From positions 52,914,751 through 52,978,750 of the forward strand of contig CM075942.1 in the NCBI GenBank assembly GCA_038030265.1: a stretch of 64,000 nucleotides of DNA. Reading direction: 5' to 3'. The first letter of the stretch is position 1; each line of letters begins with the position of its first letter. This DNA is from Corythucha ciliata (taxonomy: Eukaryota; Arthropoda; Insecta; Hemiptera; Tingidae). A program made the position numbers and the translations under genes. The notes under the pieces are model-generated. The model was not told the DNA's origin and did not search any database. It saw only the letters and a program-made list of their open reading frames with translations. Shown piece by piece: positions 25,107 through 36,530 of the stretch.

Positions 25107-26784
25107 AACACACTACACAAGTGTATTGCCGCGTCCTCTCCAAAAACATATGTTTCAATTAAGAGAGGATGGGTAGAAAAACTGACACCATACTAGTGTA
25201 TTGCATTGAATGGAAAACGCCATTTAACTTTTCTCCGAGAAAAGAAATATTTTTCGTCAGAAAATCTGCTGGAACTGTCAATTTTGGTCAAAAACTGGCA
25301 TAGTGGTCTGCAAACTGACAGTTTCGCCACTGAAACTGACAATTCAAGCGAAAAATTTCACTAGTTTTTTGTGTGCTAGAGTTTCACATCGGTAATTTTA
25401 GTCCACAATACCACAAATTTGGCGGCGTACTTACCGTTATGAAATTGACAAGAAACGCTAATGCACTGCTGCTGTTGGGGCAAGTCCGCGGCTAAACTTG
25501 AAAAAGCGCTAAATCATTTGTATAAAAGTAAAAAACAAATTCACGGCTGCAAATGAGAAAAACAGTAATACGCGGCTAAAATATAGAAGTAGCTAAAATA
25601 AAAAAATATATAGAATAGAGAAACAGAGGTTTCTGAAGGAAAATTCTGTTAATTTCGAGAAAAATCACAAATTCATGACAGAAAGGAAAAAACAAACTGA
25701 TGCTAATTGACACTGCGAGCTAGAGTTGTGAAAACGTCAATTCGAACCTGTAAAGAGGAAAAAGCTCCCATTAAGTCCCAACAACCCACTAGCGCAAAAA
25801 GCAACTAATTTGCTACTAAAATTGAGAAAAATAGCTAATACGTGGGTGCAATTGAGAATAAATCGCAGATTTCGGGGTTAAGAACGGGAAAGAACACTGA
25901 TGTGGCTCTTAAGCCAAGTACCCGCCTAAAAGAGAAAAAGCGTTAATTCATGGCGCCTGAAATCGAGAAAAAACATTATTCCTGGCGAGAACTGAGAAAA
26001 ATGGCTAAGTCACGGCTAAAATAGAGAAAAATCGCTAATTCGTGGGCAGAAGATTATAAAATTGGAAAAAAGTAAATATAATTTGCGACAAAAATTGGAA
26101 AAACACCAATTCGCAGCTGAAATTGGAAAAACCACTGCTATAATTGGCGAATCTAAAATCAAAAAAAGAGCTAATTCGCGGCTGAAATATAAAAAAAAAA
26201 ATACTACATAATTAACTTAATATCCCATCGAAATTGAAAAAACGACAATTCGCCATCACTGGAGGCCATTTTTCCTAAAATTGAGAAAAAAATAGTTGAT
26301 AAATGAAAGGGGAAAACATTACTAATTGGCTGCTAAAATTGATAAAAACGGTAATTCGCGGCTGAAGTTAAGAAAAAGCGCCGATTCATAAGAAAAAAAA
26401 GTCCATTTTCTTTTCGAAAAATGAAATGAGCAAGTGACGGAGAGTGAATGTTTTCCCCAGCCGTTTTCCTGTTCAATTGTGCAAACAATAAAATGACATA
26501 TTTATAAAAATAATTGAGTGATTCCGTATAAAAGATCCGCCATCCGTTAGACTGTATTTTTTCCCGTCAGCCACTTTCAAAATCTATTATACCTGACGGG
26601 AAATCCGTCAAATTGGCAATGCTTCTCTCCGGTACTATAGGCGATCTATTCAAAGAGCAGAATCAATTTTAAGGCCGTTTATTCCGTTTTCAGAGCCATT
26701 TTGCCTGGGGCCTTATTCTCTAACGAAATAGAAACGTTGCTTTGGAAGAAACATTGAAATCTCATTCATGAAATTTAAGCCCTG
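25107..26784. repeat. Tandem segmental duplication, copy 2
   Basis: Second copy of the 23336-25019 unit, six bases shorter overall. The intervening 87 bp (25020-25106) contains CCTTTCCACCCGTCC and CACATGTTGATGGGGAGA. These read as the opposite arm of the MITE family at 16.7 and 23.3 kb, so the junction lies in MITE-derived sequence. Confidence 0.9.
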
Positions 26785-26918
26785 TTCACACGATGCAATG
26801 TTTGAAGCCAAATTGCACGCTGGATTTTTAAAAACATCCGGTCACTACCAAGGAACATTATGTTTTTAAAAAACCAGCATGCAATATAACTTCAAACATT
26901 GCATCGTGTGAACAGGGC
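26779..26918. mobile_element. Palindromic MITE in a TTAA target
   Basis: A 140-bp, nearly complete palindrome. The left end GCCCTGTTCACACGATGCAA and its exact inverse at the right end are flanked by TTAA on both sides (26775-26778 and 26919-26922). The arms stay similar for about 60 bp to a CACTACCAAGG centre. A TTAA duplication is the hallmark of piggyBac-type transposition; no transposase is present. Confidence 0.82.
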
Positions 26919-27198
26919 TTAAGAAAACTGAACGGAAACATAAGATTTTTGAAAAAAGTCAGTGAATAAGGCCCCTGGCCAACATACACCAAAATTTTCC
27001 TTTTCTGTAACACATGGCGTTTGAGGCTCTAAAAGTGACTGCCATTCCATAAAATAATGCGTTTGTCCACCACGGGAGAGCCTAATTATTTTAGGGTTAC
27101 CAGTGTGACCGGCTTTGGGAGGACACTTCCGCCTTTGTGGGCCTTTGTCTGCTTGCCCGGCTTTTTTGACCTGTGTCCGGCTTTTCAGGATGAATATT

Positions 27199-27508
27199 CA
27201 TATACAGGGTGTTCAAAAATTGAGGGCAATATTTCGCCCGGTGATTCTGCACCTCAAATGGGTTAAAACGACCCCTATTGACCACAGTCCGATTCTCATT
27301 ATTTTCCGAGATATTCAGGAATTAAGTACTTTTTGATTTTCCTTGTTTATTTTGGAAAAGTGGCTGTTCCATAGTAACCGGAGGCTTTAAGGTCAGATCT
27401 GACGGTACCATTGGAAAGAGCGGACTTTTTTCTATTAGAATTTAGGCATTCCATTCCATTTTGCTCCATACGTTCTCAGATATCCTGCAACAAAGTCAAG
27501 CTTGTTCA
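27199..27508. repeat. Repeat starting TATACAGGGTGTTC
   Basis: The sequence begins with an ATACAGGGTG end like the one that bounds the neighbouring palindrome at 27930. It runs into the segment duplicated at 27509-27911 and 30187-30604. No matching CACCCTGTAT end was found, so the element is probably truncated. Confidence 0.4.
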
Positions 27509-27911
27509 AAATTCAACCCATGTTCACGACACTTTGAAGCTGGATTGCTCCTCAACAGGTGTTTTCGGAGATGACATTTTTTCAGAAAAGTTGGCGCATA
27601 GTATCACCATGAAAATTGTATTTTTAGATCGCCTTCTTGGACTTTTTTCTAGAAATTTCATATTAGTGCTTGAAAAACACGAGACACCTTTTCATTTCTA
27701 ACGTAGTTTTCTTGACATAAATCTCAAAATTGGTGACAGAGAAATGGAAAAAAAGTAATAATAATAAAATAAATAAGTAAAACAGGAAAATAAGCAAGAA
27801 ATCAAACATTTCAAAGATATTTTTCTTTGACATTATTGTTATTTATTATTAATATTTATTTACTATTTTTAAAATATTTTTTCTTAATGCTTTTATTATA
27901 ATTTTCCATTA
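27509..27911 (+). repeat. Direct repeat, copy 1 (partner at 30187-30604)
   Basis: Begins AAATTCAACCCATGTTCACG and ends TAATTTTCCATT. It is nearly identical to 30187-30604 for about 400 bp. Both copies contain the same short open frame (SITMK and CLENHETP-like wording), with no recognisable protein family. Confidence 0.85.
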
Positions 27912-27929
27912 GGGTTAGTAACATCGTTA

Positions 27930-29423
27930 TACAGGGTGGAAGGGGATAAGTGTGACACAAATTTTTGGGTGACAGTAGGCCTCATTTGCGACCGAAATTA
28001 CCATATACACTATGGTCCGAAAATCAAAACCCTTCGAGATATGATTTTTCTAACGATTTTTAAGGCTTACATCTTTTTTTTAAACTAACGACGAGAAACT
28101 CGCATTTAATTTGAATTTTTGCAACTTTTGGTCATGGATTCGGAAAGAGCACACTATGTTCTGTCAGGATTAGCCATTTTCGATAGACGTTAACCATTTT
28201 ATGTGCCCTTAAATGCGGCTCAAAGTCGTGCAAATCGGGGAATTAATTTTTTTAAAAAAAAGTCTGTCCCCGTTTGTCCACACTAAATCTGAGTGAACGG
28301 ACAACCCGTGATTCAGAAAAACATCTTCAAAGTGTCCTTTACAAAAATAGTCATAAGCGTTTTCTTAGTTGTTTGGAGATTTTTCGACAGAAATGACGAT
28401 TTCTTAGAAAAAATAATGATTTTTCTCTTCAAAATCGCTTGTTTTGATCTGAAAAATTTGAACAAGTTTTGTGATTTTAACGTGATAAAAAGCACTAAAA
28501 CGTAATCCAAAGCTATATTTTGAATCAAACGGATTATGCCCGTCTACCAAAGTAACAAAAAATGTCGCTCCGGCCGCCGGCTGTCGGGTTAAGTGCATTA
28601 CACTACTACAAGTTTCGACGTTTTTAGTTATTTAGCTATTATTCGGCATTAATTAACATTTCACGTTGTTACTCTACATTTTTATAGCCATTCTTGCTAA
28701 GTAATCGCAAATTTAGTTAAATTAACGAAATTCGTATTTCGTGAAATGTACTCTATCCGACAGTCCGACACCCCAGCTGCCCGAGCGACATTTTTTTTTA
28801 CTTTGGTAGGCGGGCATAATCCGTTTGATTCAACGTATAGCTTTGGATGAGGTTTTAGTGCTTTTTATCACGTTAAAATCACAAAACTTGTTCAAATTTT
28901 TCAGGTCAAAACAAGCAATTTTGAAGAGAAAAATCATTATTTTTTTCAAGAAATCGTCATTTCTGACGAAGAATCTCCAAACAACTAAGAAAACGCTTAT
29001 GACTATTTTTGTAAAGGACACTTTGAAGATGTTTTTCTGAATCACGGGTTGTCCGTTCACTCAGATTTAGTGTGGAAAAACGGGGACTGACTTTTTTTGA
29101 AAAAAATTAATTCCCCGATTTGCACGACTTTGAGCCGCATTTAAGGGCACATAAAATAGTTAACGTCTATCGAAAATGGCTAATCCTGACAGAACATAGA
29201 GTGCTCTTTCCGAATCCATCACCAAATGTTGCAAAAATTCAAATTAAATGTGAGTTTCTCGCCGTTAGTTTAAAAAAATTATGTAAGCCTTAAAAATCGT
29301 TAGAAAAATCATATCTCGAGGGGTATTGATTTTCGGACCATGGTGTATATGGTAATTTCGGTCGCAAATGAGGCCTACTATCACCAAAAAATTTTTGTCA
29401 CACTTATCCCCTTCCACCCTGTA
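27930..29423. mobile_element. 1.5-kb palindromic (foldback) element with TA flanks
   Basis: The left end TACAGGGTGGAAGGGGATAA and its inverse at the right end are each flanked by TA. The arms are about 640-660 bp each (27930-28590 and 28757-29423), highly similar, and separated by about 165 bp. Each arm carries the same short frame in mirror orientation (MNGQPVIQKNIFKVSFTK), so it is unlikely to be a host gene. No transposase is recognised. Confidence 0.85.
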
Positions 29424-29482
29424 TATACAAGGCGTACAATAATAAAAATTAGATAAGTAGCCGTAGTTGCCTACGTTGTCAG

Positions 29483-30188
29483 TCATACCTTGTCGATTGT
29501 CGAGGTGTATCCAAGACAAACCGGTTTCGCCTGTTCGGCATCTTCAGTGTTGGAACGTCTACTGAAAACTGAGTTACCGTCGTGTGTGTGTCCCCTTATA
29601 CATATACCCTTCCCCCCCTTGGTTTTCCCTGTTCCTTTCACTTTGCAGGTGTTGTTTTGACAAAAAAAGTCCGTTATTTTCTGTTTCTTGATTGGTGGAT
29701 GTGTTGAGTTTTGTGGTGATATGCTGTGTGTGGCGTGCGTGTTCTTTTTGTGTCTTTTTGCTTCGGGTGAGATGATGGTATGTGCCTTTCTTTTTGTCGG
29801 GTATAAATCCTTTAGTCGTGTGAAGATAGTATCTGACGTTGTGTTGAGTTGTTCGTTGATTATGTTCCTCCCGAATGTCCTTTGTTTGTATATTTCTAAA
29901 TTTTCGAGTATGTTAAGTTTCCTACCCTTGTTTTGTGAGTGTATTAAGGTCATGGCTTGTGTTATGGGTTGAGGTTTATGTTTTTGTTGTGAGGTGGTGT
30001 GCGAAATTTGAGTCGTCTTTGTTTTTGTTGTATGATGCGATGTGTTCTTTGTATCATTGTCTAAGTTTCCTACCCTTTGTCCTATGTAAACCTCGTTGCA
30101 GGAACATGTTAGTTTGTAAACCCCGTTTTGGTCATATTTGCTGTTTTTGTCTATTTTAGTGTTGAGAGTATTTTTTATCGTGTTGTTG
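29483..30188 (-). pseudogene. Penelope-like retroelement fragment, GIY-YIG endonuclease
   Basis: One uninterrupted minus-strand frame. Early residues read GVYKLTCSCNEVYIGQ, the GVY(x)nYIGQ core of GIY-YIG endonucleases found at the C-terminus of Penelope-like elements. Later come MTLIHSQNKGRKLNILENL and EIYKQRTFGRNIINEQLN, matching the usual H...ILE....R...E......N layout, then a basic tail and a stop at 29483. The catalytic-arginine region (YIGQTGR in relatives) reads YIGQRVGN, and the reverse transcriptase is missing. The fragment is 5'-truncated exactly where the direct repeat at 30187 begins, so it is a dead copy. A hammerhead-like motif lies inside the frame at 29515-29547. Confidence 0.72.
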
Positions 30189-30604
30189 GTGCCAAATTCA
30201 ACCCATGTTCACGACACTTTGAAGCTGGATTGCTCCTCAACAGGTGCTTTCGGAGATGACATTTTTTCAGAAAAGTTGGCGCATAGTATCACCATGAAAT
30301 TGTATTTTTGGATCGCCTTTTTGTCGGGTCTTTTTTCCAGAAATTTCGTATTCGTGCTTGAAAAACACGAGACACCTATTCATTTCTAACGTAGTTTTCT
30401 TGACATAAATCTCAAAATTGGTGACAGAGAAATGGAAAAAAAGTAGGTAATAATAATAAAATAAATAAGTGAAACAGGAAAATAAGCAAGAAATCAAACG
30501 ATTTCAAAGATATTTTTCTTTGAAATTATTGTTATTTATTATTAATATTTATTTACTATTTTTTAAATATTTTTTCTTAATGATTTTATAATAATTTTCC
30601 ATTT
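30187..30604 (+). repeat. Direct repeat, copy 2 (partner at 27509-27911)
   Basis: Second copy of the ~400-bp segment starting AAATTCAACCCATG. It abuts the Penelope-like fragment without a gap and ends at TAATTTTCCATT before an AT-rich tract. The two direct copies bracket both the palindrome and the endonuclease remnant. Confidence 0.85.
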
Positions 30605-31267
30605 TTTATTTAATTTTGATAATAATTATTAAAAATGAATAATAATAATAATTAATAATATGAATTTAGCGTTTTTTTCCTACATTTTTCCCTCGAACCA
30701 CCGGATTCTCTATTTTTGCTTCTAATGATCGCATAAACAGGGGATTTCTTTTTGTCGCCTCACCCGGAGCAATACTCTGGGATCACCACGCGAACAAACT
30801 TCAACCCCCCGCGAATAACTTTAGCCTATGAGTGACGAAAACCCGAAACGTCCCACAATTTTACTAAAATAACGATACATTTCCCGAGAAAATGAACGAA
30901 AATATTTTTTTTTTAATTTATGCTGAAGGAATCCGGTCAAAAGTTTTTGGATTCCTGCCACTCATCTCTAGGAAAAAGAAAGAATAAAGCTTTGTTCCAT
31001 GGCTGCTGCCAGTACTGTGACTGCCAGTTGTCATGGGGAAGCATGCTTTGGACAAATTAAATTGATATGTTTTATAATTTTTTTATGAAGACCGTTTTTT
31101 CTGTCTGTAGGCTGCCGGGGCGAGTCGCGAGGAACACGCTCCGGTAGCCCACGGACAGAAAAAAATTGATTAAAATATTATAAAATAAATCTGTCAAAAA
31201 AAAAACTTTTGAATTGATGTGTTTTATTATTTCTGTTTTATTTCCTGTACTGGAAGCGCCCAACGAA
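30605..31267. other. Intergenic, with a small hairpin element
   Basis: No gene. AT-rich, with a strong hairpin at about 31093-31170: TTTTTTCTGTCTGTAGGCTG faces its imperfect inverse CGGTAGCCCACGGACAGAAA. Confidence 0.5.
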
Positions 31268-32030
31268 TAAAGGCCAGGTCACACCTATCATGCACGCTTC
31301 CGATCCGACACCGATCATGCATGTCGGATCGGAGACTGTGGAAACCCTCGTAACGGTTAGACTATATTTGGGTTGGAAAGGCAATTTGAGAGGGCTGAGA
31401 AGCGTAATAGCCGTGAATTATTCGGTATTAACGCCTATTACGGTCCCCACACCTATCAAAAAATGCATGATCTGTGTCGGATCGGAAGCGTGCATGATAG
31501 GTGTGACCTGGGGGCTTGTTCTATAAGAATTTGACTGATCCTAGGAACAGTCAGGTCCTGTTGTGACGTCATGTTTTCGTGTTCTGTATCTCAGTGTTCT
31601 CTTGTAGCTGTTCCCCTGACGTCACGACTGGGGAACACTCTCACTATCCTTTGGGATAGCCAAGTGGTGTTACAAGGATCACTTGAAGAATATTGTTTAT
31701 AACCTTTGATCGGCTTTCGGGCTTTTTAAATTTTTCAGTTAGTTTCGTCTCCGGCGTGTATTCCTTTTTTTTAGTAAATTTTTTTAGTTTTTGTTTGCTT
31801 TATTTTTGAATTATTAACAGCGTGATATTTATTACAAAATAATAATTTCTAGTCATGGAAAGGTAATGTTTAGGTTATAAAGGAACACTTGGCTGGTTTT
31901 ACGGAACTCCAGTCAACTTCACAAGAAGCAGTTCAAATGACAGTTACAAGGAACAGTTGAAAGGACAGGGAACAGTGACAGTGATAGTGACACTCAACTA
32001 AAAGTTACAGAACAGGCCCCCTGGCCTTAA
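31268..32030. mobile_element. Nested MITEs
   Basis: The outer element has a right end that reads, on the minus strand, AAGGCCAGGGGGCCTGTTCT next to TTAA. Its left end is interrupted: AAAGGCCAGG at 31269-31278, then GGGGCTTGTTCTATAAG from about 31510. Between these sits an inner element (about 31274-31510) whose ends CCAGGTCACACCTATCATGC and (inverse) GCATGATAGGTGTGACCTGG are perfect inverted repeats extending about 38 bp. The inner element has therefore jumped into the terminal repeat of the outer one. A related outer-type end occurs at 25010-25040. Confidence 0.7.
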
Positions 32031-32908
32031 AGCTTAAACTTCCCAATTTATTTTTTCTTTGAGGAGGTGCTGCTGTATTGGTGGCGGTAAGATGAAATTA
32101 GTCAGCCTAACTAAATTTTTATTGTGCTCATTTCTATGTGTTTTTTCCACGTATAAATAGTTAATAATAATTAACTAATTATAATGTGGCAAACACACCG
32201 AATTTAAGCGTTTATACTACAGAAAATACTCGGTTCAAATTCAATCCAAAAAGAAACGTGTAACTTATGGCATATAAAAATGTAATTTTAGCCATAGAAA
32301 CCAATATAATGGTACTTTGAACTGCCAATAAAGTCAAGACCATTGAATTGAGCCCCAAAACTCAAAATTTCTCTGGAAAAACTGACCATGCGATGCGAGG
32401 GATAATTTAACGCGACTGTAGTCGACATTTGAGGTGGTTCAAGTATCTCGTGAGGAGTAGCTATGTGAATCGTGTACGTTGTGGTTTTTGAGTAAATAGT
32501 GTGGGTGAATGAAAACGCTGTACGAATATGTAACGGTTTACGACAACGTTTTTATACACCCAGAAGGTGGTGCTTCCTGTGGTGCTTACTTAGACTTCAC
32601 TGGGGCCGTCCGAAGAGCTTTTATTTTTAATTATTTCGCGGCATACAACAACAATTATGACTGAACTTGCACCTCAAAATGTGTCACGATCAACTCCCAC
32701 CGCCTGGGAACCACTTTATAACCGTTTTGTGCCGTTAATTGGAATATTTCTTAACATTTTATGGGGCTTTTGAAGAGCCACGAGGGTCGAAAAACAAGAG
32801 TTGCAACCTTCCAACAGCCGTGCGAAATGTGATAATTAAAGTGGAACGAGATGTACACGCTCCTAAGCTTGTAACTAGAATTATCCATGTTTAAACGAAA
32901 TAAAAACA
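32031..32908. other. Intergenic, upstream of QTRT2
   Basis: No gene recognised. It should contain the QTRT2 promoter; no TATA box or clear initiator stands out. AT-rich with ordinary composition. Confidence 0.35.
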
Positions 32909-35057
32909 ATGAAATTTCGTTATACTAAACTCTCGCCTTTCAATCACCGTAAAGGAGTACTCAGTGGATTCCCCCGCCTCCCACAGCTCTCGTTCGACAC
33001 CCCTTTATTACTGCTCTACACTAAGGTATTCGTATTCTTGACATTTTCGGTGTAGTTAACTAGATTTTACTCAAAAACGATGTCTAATAATCTATAACAG
33101 GGCGGCAGCATTCCGCACATCACCAAAGAAGTTTTCGATCTGCTGACCAAAGAGGCACAGGCTGTCCTAGTCACGTTGCCCACCACTCTGCTATTTCACG
33201 AGGCCCTAATCGAATATGGCAAGGGCATTTCACATTTTATTGGTCTTAAGGTAAGAAAAAAGAGAGAGAGAAAAGTGCTAAAAATATTATGTTCACCTGT
33301 CTCCTCGTCTTGCGGGCTTACAGTTTTCTCATTTCATGAATTTGCACTTGAAAACCGACAATTATTCGCTAATATTGCACAATGCCCTACACTGAAGGTT
33401 TTTAATTAATTTTAAAACTTTTTTCGCACACTTGTAACCAAATTGCCCCGAGGGAGCCGGCTTCAAAGAAAAGGGGGCAGTATGGGAAAGAGCAATAACA
33501 AACGATCGGATGACGTCATCTTGCATATTTTCGGGGGAGATGTTCTAAATTTTGATCGTCCTAGAAGCCTAGATTATGAAGACAAATCTTTTATGCGGGG
33601 TTATTTGATGACGGGGTTTGATGACAGATTTTAAAATTTGTTCGACTACGATTACTGTTAACCTGCCCCCCCCCCATCCATAACATTATTTGTATCCTCT
33701 GGGCCCTAAACAAGCTCATTTCTAGGATTGTGTCTCGTTTCTGACAGTCCAAGACCCGGCACAAAGGGACCCGTCGGGCTATAACGAGAGACAGACCGTT
33801 TCAGTGTGGTCGTACAGGGGGCGAGTGAGCGTTGAGCCTGAAAAGTGGGAAATTTTACTTCCCCCCCCCCCCACAAAAGGATCCCACTAAAAAAATTGTA
33901 TTTTTCAAGGTTCATGGATATGATGGAATCGTTTAAACCGGACGTCTATCACTCGCTATGCCTCGGCGACACAAACACCGAGCAAGCTCGAAAGCGTTAC
34001 ACTAAAATACTTGAAACGACCAAAGTTGTATTCGATAAATGTCGAAATCGTCATAAAATGTCCGACGTGAGCTTCTTCAAACTTCAAATTTCCTTTTATC
34101 ATTTTATTCACGCGAAACTAATTTTTAAATAACTAACAACCGCCCCCTCCTCCTCCCCTTACAACATCATTGAAGGTACTTAAAAATAAAGCGTTTTTGG
34201 GTGTCGTAGAGGGCGGCCTAGATATGGAGGCGAGAAAGCGATGCTCGCAGCTACTTCCCTACGATACCACAGACGGTGTTTTCATCGTCGGGCTCCATAA
34301 TAACGGGCCTGAAGTGGAAACGTTAGATTTTGAGCCGATTAAACCTGTGATAAATGAGATTTTGGTAAGACACCCCCGGCACATTTTCGTAATTAGTACC
34401 TCGTTAATTATTTTCTCTCTCTCTCTCTCTCTCTCAGCGGTATATACCGGAGAACAAACCGAGGATAATTCCAGGTTGTTGGAGTCCTTTAAGTGTACTT
34501 AAATTAATTGAAGTCGGAATAGATGTTTTTGACTCGTCAATCGTGTACATAGCGACCGAAAGACAGTCCGCCTTTATTTTCCAGTACAAATCATCACCAA
34601 TGTAAGTGTTTTTTATCCATTTAAACCGCATTTTAAAAAAATAATAATAATTTGTACAGAGATTCAGAGGAAGCTGTCTTTTCCGGTTCATCCTACGAGA
34701 TTTCCCTGAAAGACGAAAAGTATGTAAATACTGATATATTTGCGAGATATTGTTCCTCTAATACCGATAAATTTCCAGGTACAAAGAAGACTTATCCCCC
34801 CTAGTCGACGGATGTACCTGTCTCACCTGCCGTAAACACTCACGAGCCTACGTCCACCATTTAATCACCAGCAAGGAGCTTCTTGCACAGACTCTGCTTA
34901 TGATGTAACAGCGCTTTTTTTTGTTTTCATTTTTTTATTGATCGAGTTTCCGAAATGAAATTCGTATATTTTCAGCCACAATCTACACCACTACATGGAA
35001 TTTTTCAAGGCTATAAGGCAGGCGCTCTCGGAAGGAAAGAAAATTGTGATTTTTTGA
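32909..35057 (+). CDS. QTRT2: Queuine tRNA-ribosyltransferase accessory subunit 2 (complete)
   Basis: Non-catalytic partner of QTRT1 in the eukaryotic tRNA-guanine transglycosylase, which inserts queuine at the wobble position of His, Tyr, Asp and Asn tRNAs. Nine exons: 32909-33025, 33101-33250, 33726-33844, 33910-34066, 34176-34364, 34438-34601, 34660-34719, 34779-34904 and 34976-35057. All are in phase, giving 387 residues (human about 415). Blocks follow the family: [11 protein letters not shown] start, [64 protein letters not shown]. The zinc site is intact: Cys331, Cys333, Cys336 (CTCLTC) and His362, 25 residues later. The C-terminal helix [14 protein letters not shown] is typical. The intron 3 donor (GTGGGA, followed by a C-run) is weak but is required for frame and homology. 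AATAAA follows the stop by 58 bp. Confidence 0.94.
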
Positions 35058-35114
35058 GTACCTCGCGAAGTTATTTACGTTTCACCAAAGAAGTTTTTTG
35101 TACAAGTTTAGTTA

Positions 35115-35120
35115 AATAAA
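35115..35120 (+). terminator. QTRT2: Polyadenylation signal of QTRT2
   Basis: AATAAA 58 bp after the stop codon, followed within a few bases by a run of 15 A. The 3' UTR is probably about 80 bp. Confidence 0.7.
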
Positions 35121-35619
35121 GTTTGAAAAAAAAAAAAAAATCTCGTACCTGAAAAGGTTTGTTTAGGAACTCGCAGGGACAAATCCTCCCATTTCTGAGA
35201 ACCCCCGTGTCATTGCCACACACCTATGCTGACATTCTGACAATCTTTCAGGTAATCGTGCAACAATGGTAACTGACGTCATAGCTCTTTATCTATGATA
35301 AAAATAGAAGGAAATTTACGCACGTAAATTTCACCGATGCAGAAGAAAACGGGTTTTCTTCGTGAAAACCATGCAAGAGCTAGGTGAGACTTCCGCCAAA
35401 AAAAGTGGATGACCTTGGAGATAAAGGAATCTTCATTTTGAGCCGCTGCGGAAGTGACTCCACAGACGTCGTCGGAGAGTGTTGAAAAGAAAAAATGATT
35501 TAGGCCGAAATTTCTCTACCAAACGTAAATGTTAGCATTTAAACGGGTGCGACAGTGGAGGGGTGAAACGGAGCGGTTTTTAAATATGGAAAAATTGAGA
35601 TTCCTAAACCAAATTCAGA

Positions 35620-36530
35620 CAAATCAATAATTCATGGTTATTAAAGTTGGGAAATAAAGTACTGATTCACGACTAAAAGTGAGAAATAGCGCTATATCGC
35701 AACATGAATCGAGAAAGGAAACACGTGAGTAAAAGTTCAAAATTAGGAAGATGCGCGGCAAAAATAAGAAATTCCGGTACACGCTTATAATTATTGAGAA
35801 AAAAATCCAGAATAAAAGTGAGAAGAAGAGAAAAACGCTGATGCTCACTAAAATGGGGGGGGGGGTGTTAATTCTTGGCTAAAATTGAGTAGAACCTCAA
35901 AATGGGAGAAATCGTTAATTCGCTGCTTAAAATGAGGACAACGCTAATTCGTGGTTTCTGGAAGCAATATTGTGACTTGTAAGATAACGAAAAAGAGGAA
36001 ATTCACCACTAAAGAGGTAAAAATTGCTAATGCACGGCTTAAATAGAGAAAAATCTCCAATAAGCGGCTCAAATTGGGGGAAAAAAACCGCTAAGTTACT
36101 GATGAAATTGAGAAAAGACCCTACCTTCCACTCAAATTGACAAAATTCCAAACAAATTGACAAAATTCGCTAATTCGAGCAAAAAATTGAGAAAATGCGC
36201 TATTTCGTGTCTAAAATGGAGTAAGAGCGCTAAATTGCACAAAATACCCATTTTTATCAATTTTAGCCGTGATTTGGCGCTCTTTGTTGACTTTACCCTC
36301 AGAATTAGAGCTTTTTTTGAATTTCTGTCATAAAATTGAATGGATTATAACCACGAATTAGCGCATCTTTCTTTTTAGTTTTAGCCGTGAATGACCACCC
36401 TTCCTCTACTATAACCGAGAATGTGGGCTTTATCTCGATTTTAGCCGTGAATTAACGCATTTTTTCACTTCAAGCGATGAATTGACGCTTTTTCAATTTT
36501 TTGTCGAGCATTAGCGTAGCAGCGAACCCT
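35620..36530. repeat. Degenerate ~30-bp repeat array, both orientations
   Basis: Units such as AATTGAGAAAAGACCCTA and GCTAATTCGTG run in plus orientation to about 36235. From about 36255 the inverse form (CAATTTTAGCCGTGATTTGG, TTTTAGCCGTGAATTAACGC) takes over until about 36500. The orientation switch makes a loose, imperfect inverted array. Confidence 0.6.

Noticed and set aside
28293..29060. Paired small frames (MNGQPVIQKN...)
   Set aside because: Identical in both arms of the palindrome and without known domain; by-products of the element.
31560..31640. CRE-type TGACGTCA words as a promoter
   Set aside because: They lie inside a MITE-like element with no adjacent gene start, so regulatory meaning is unsupported.
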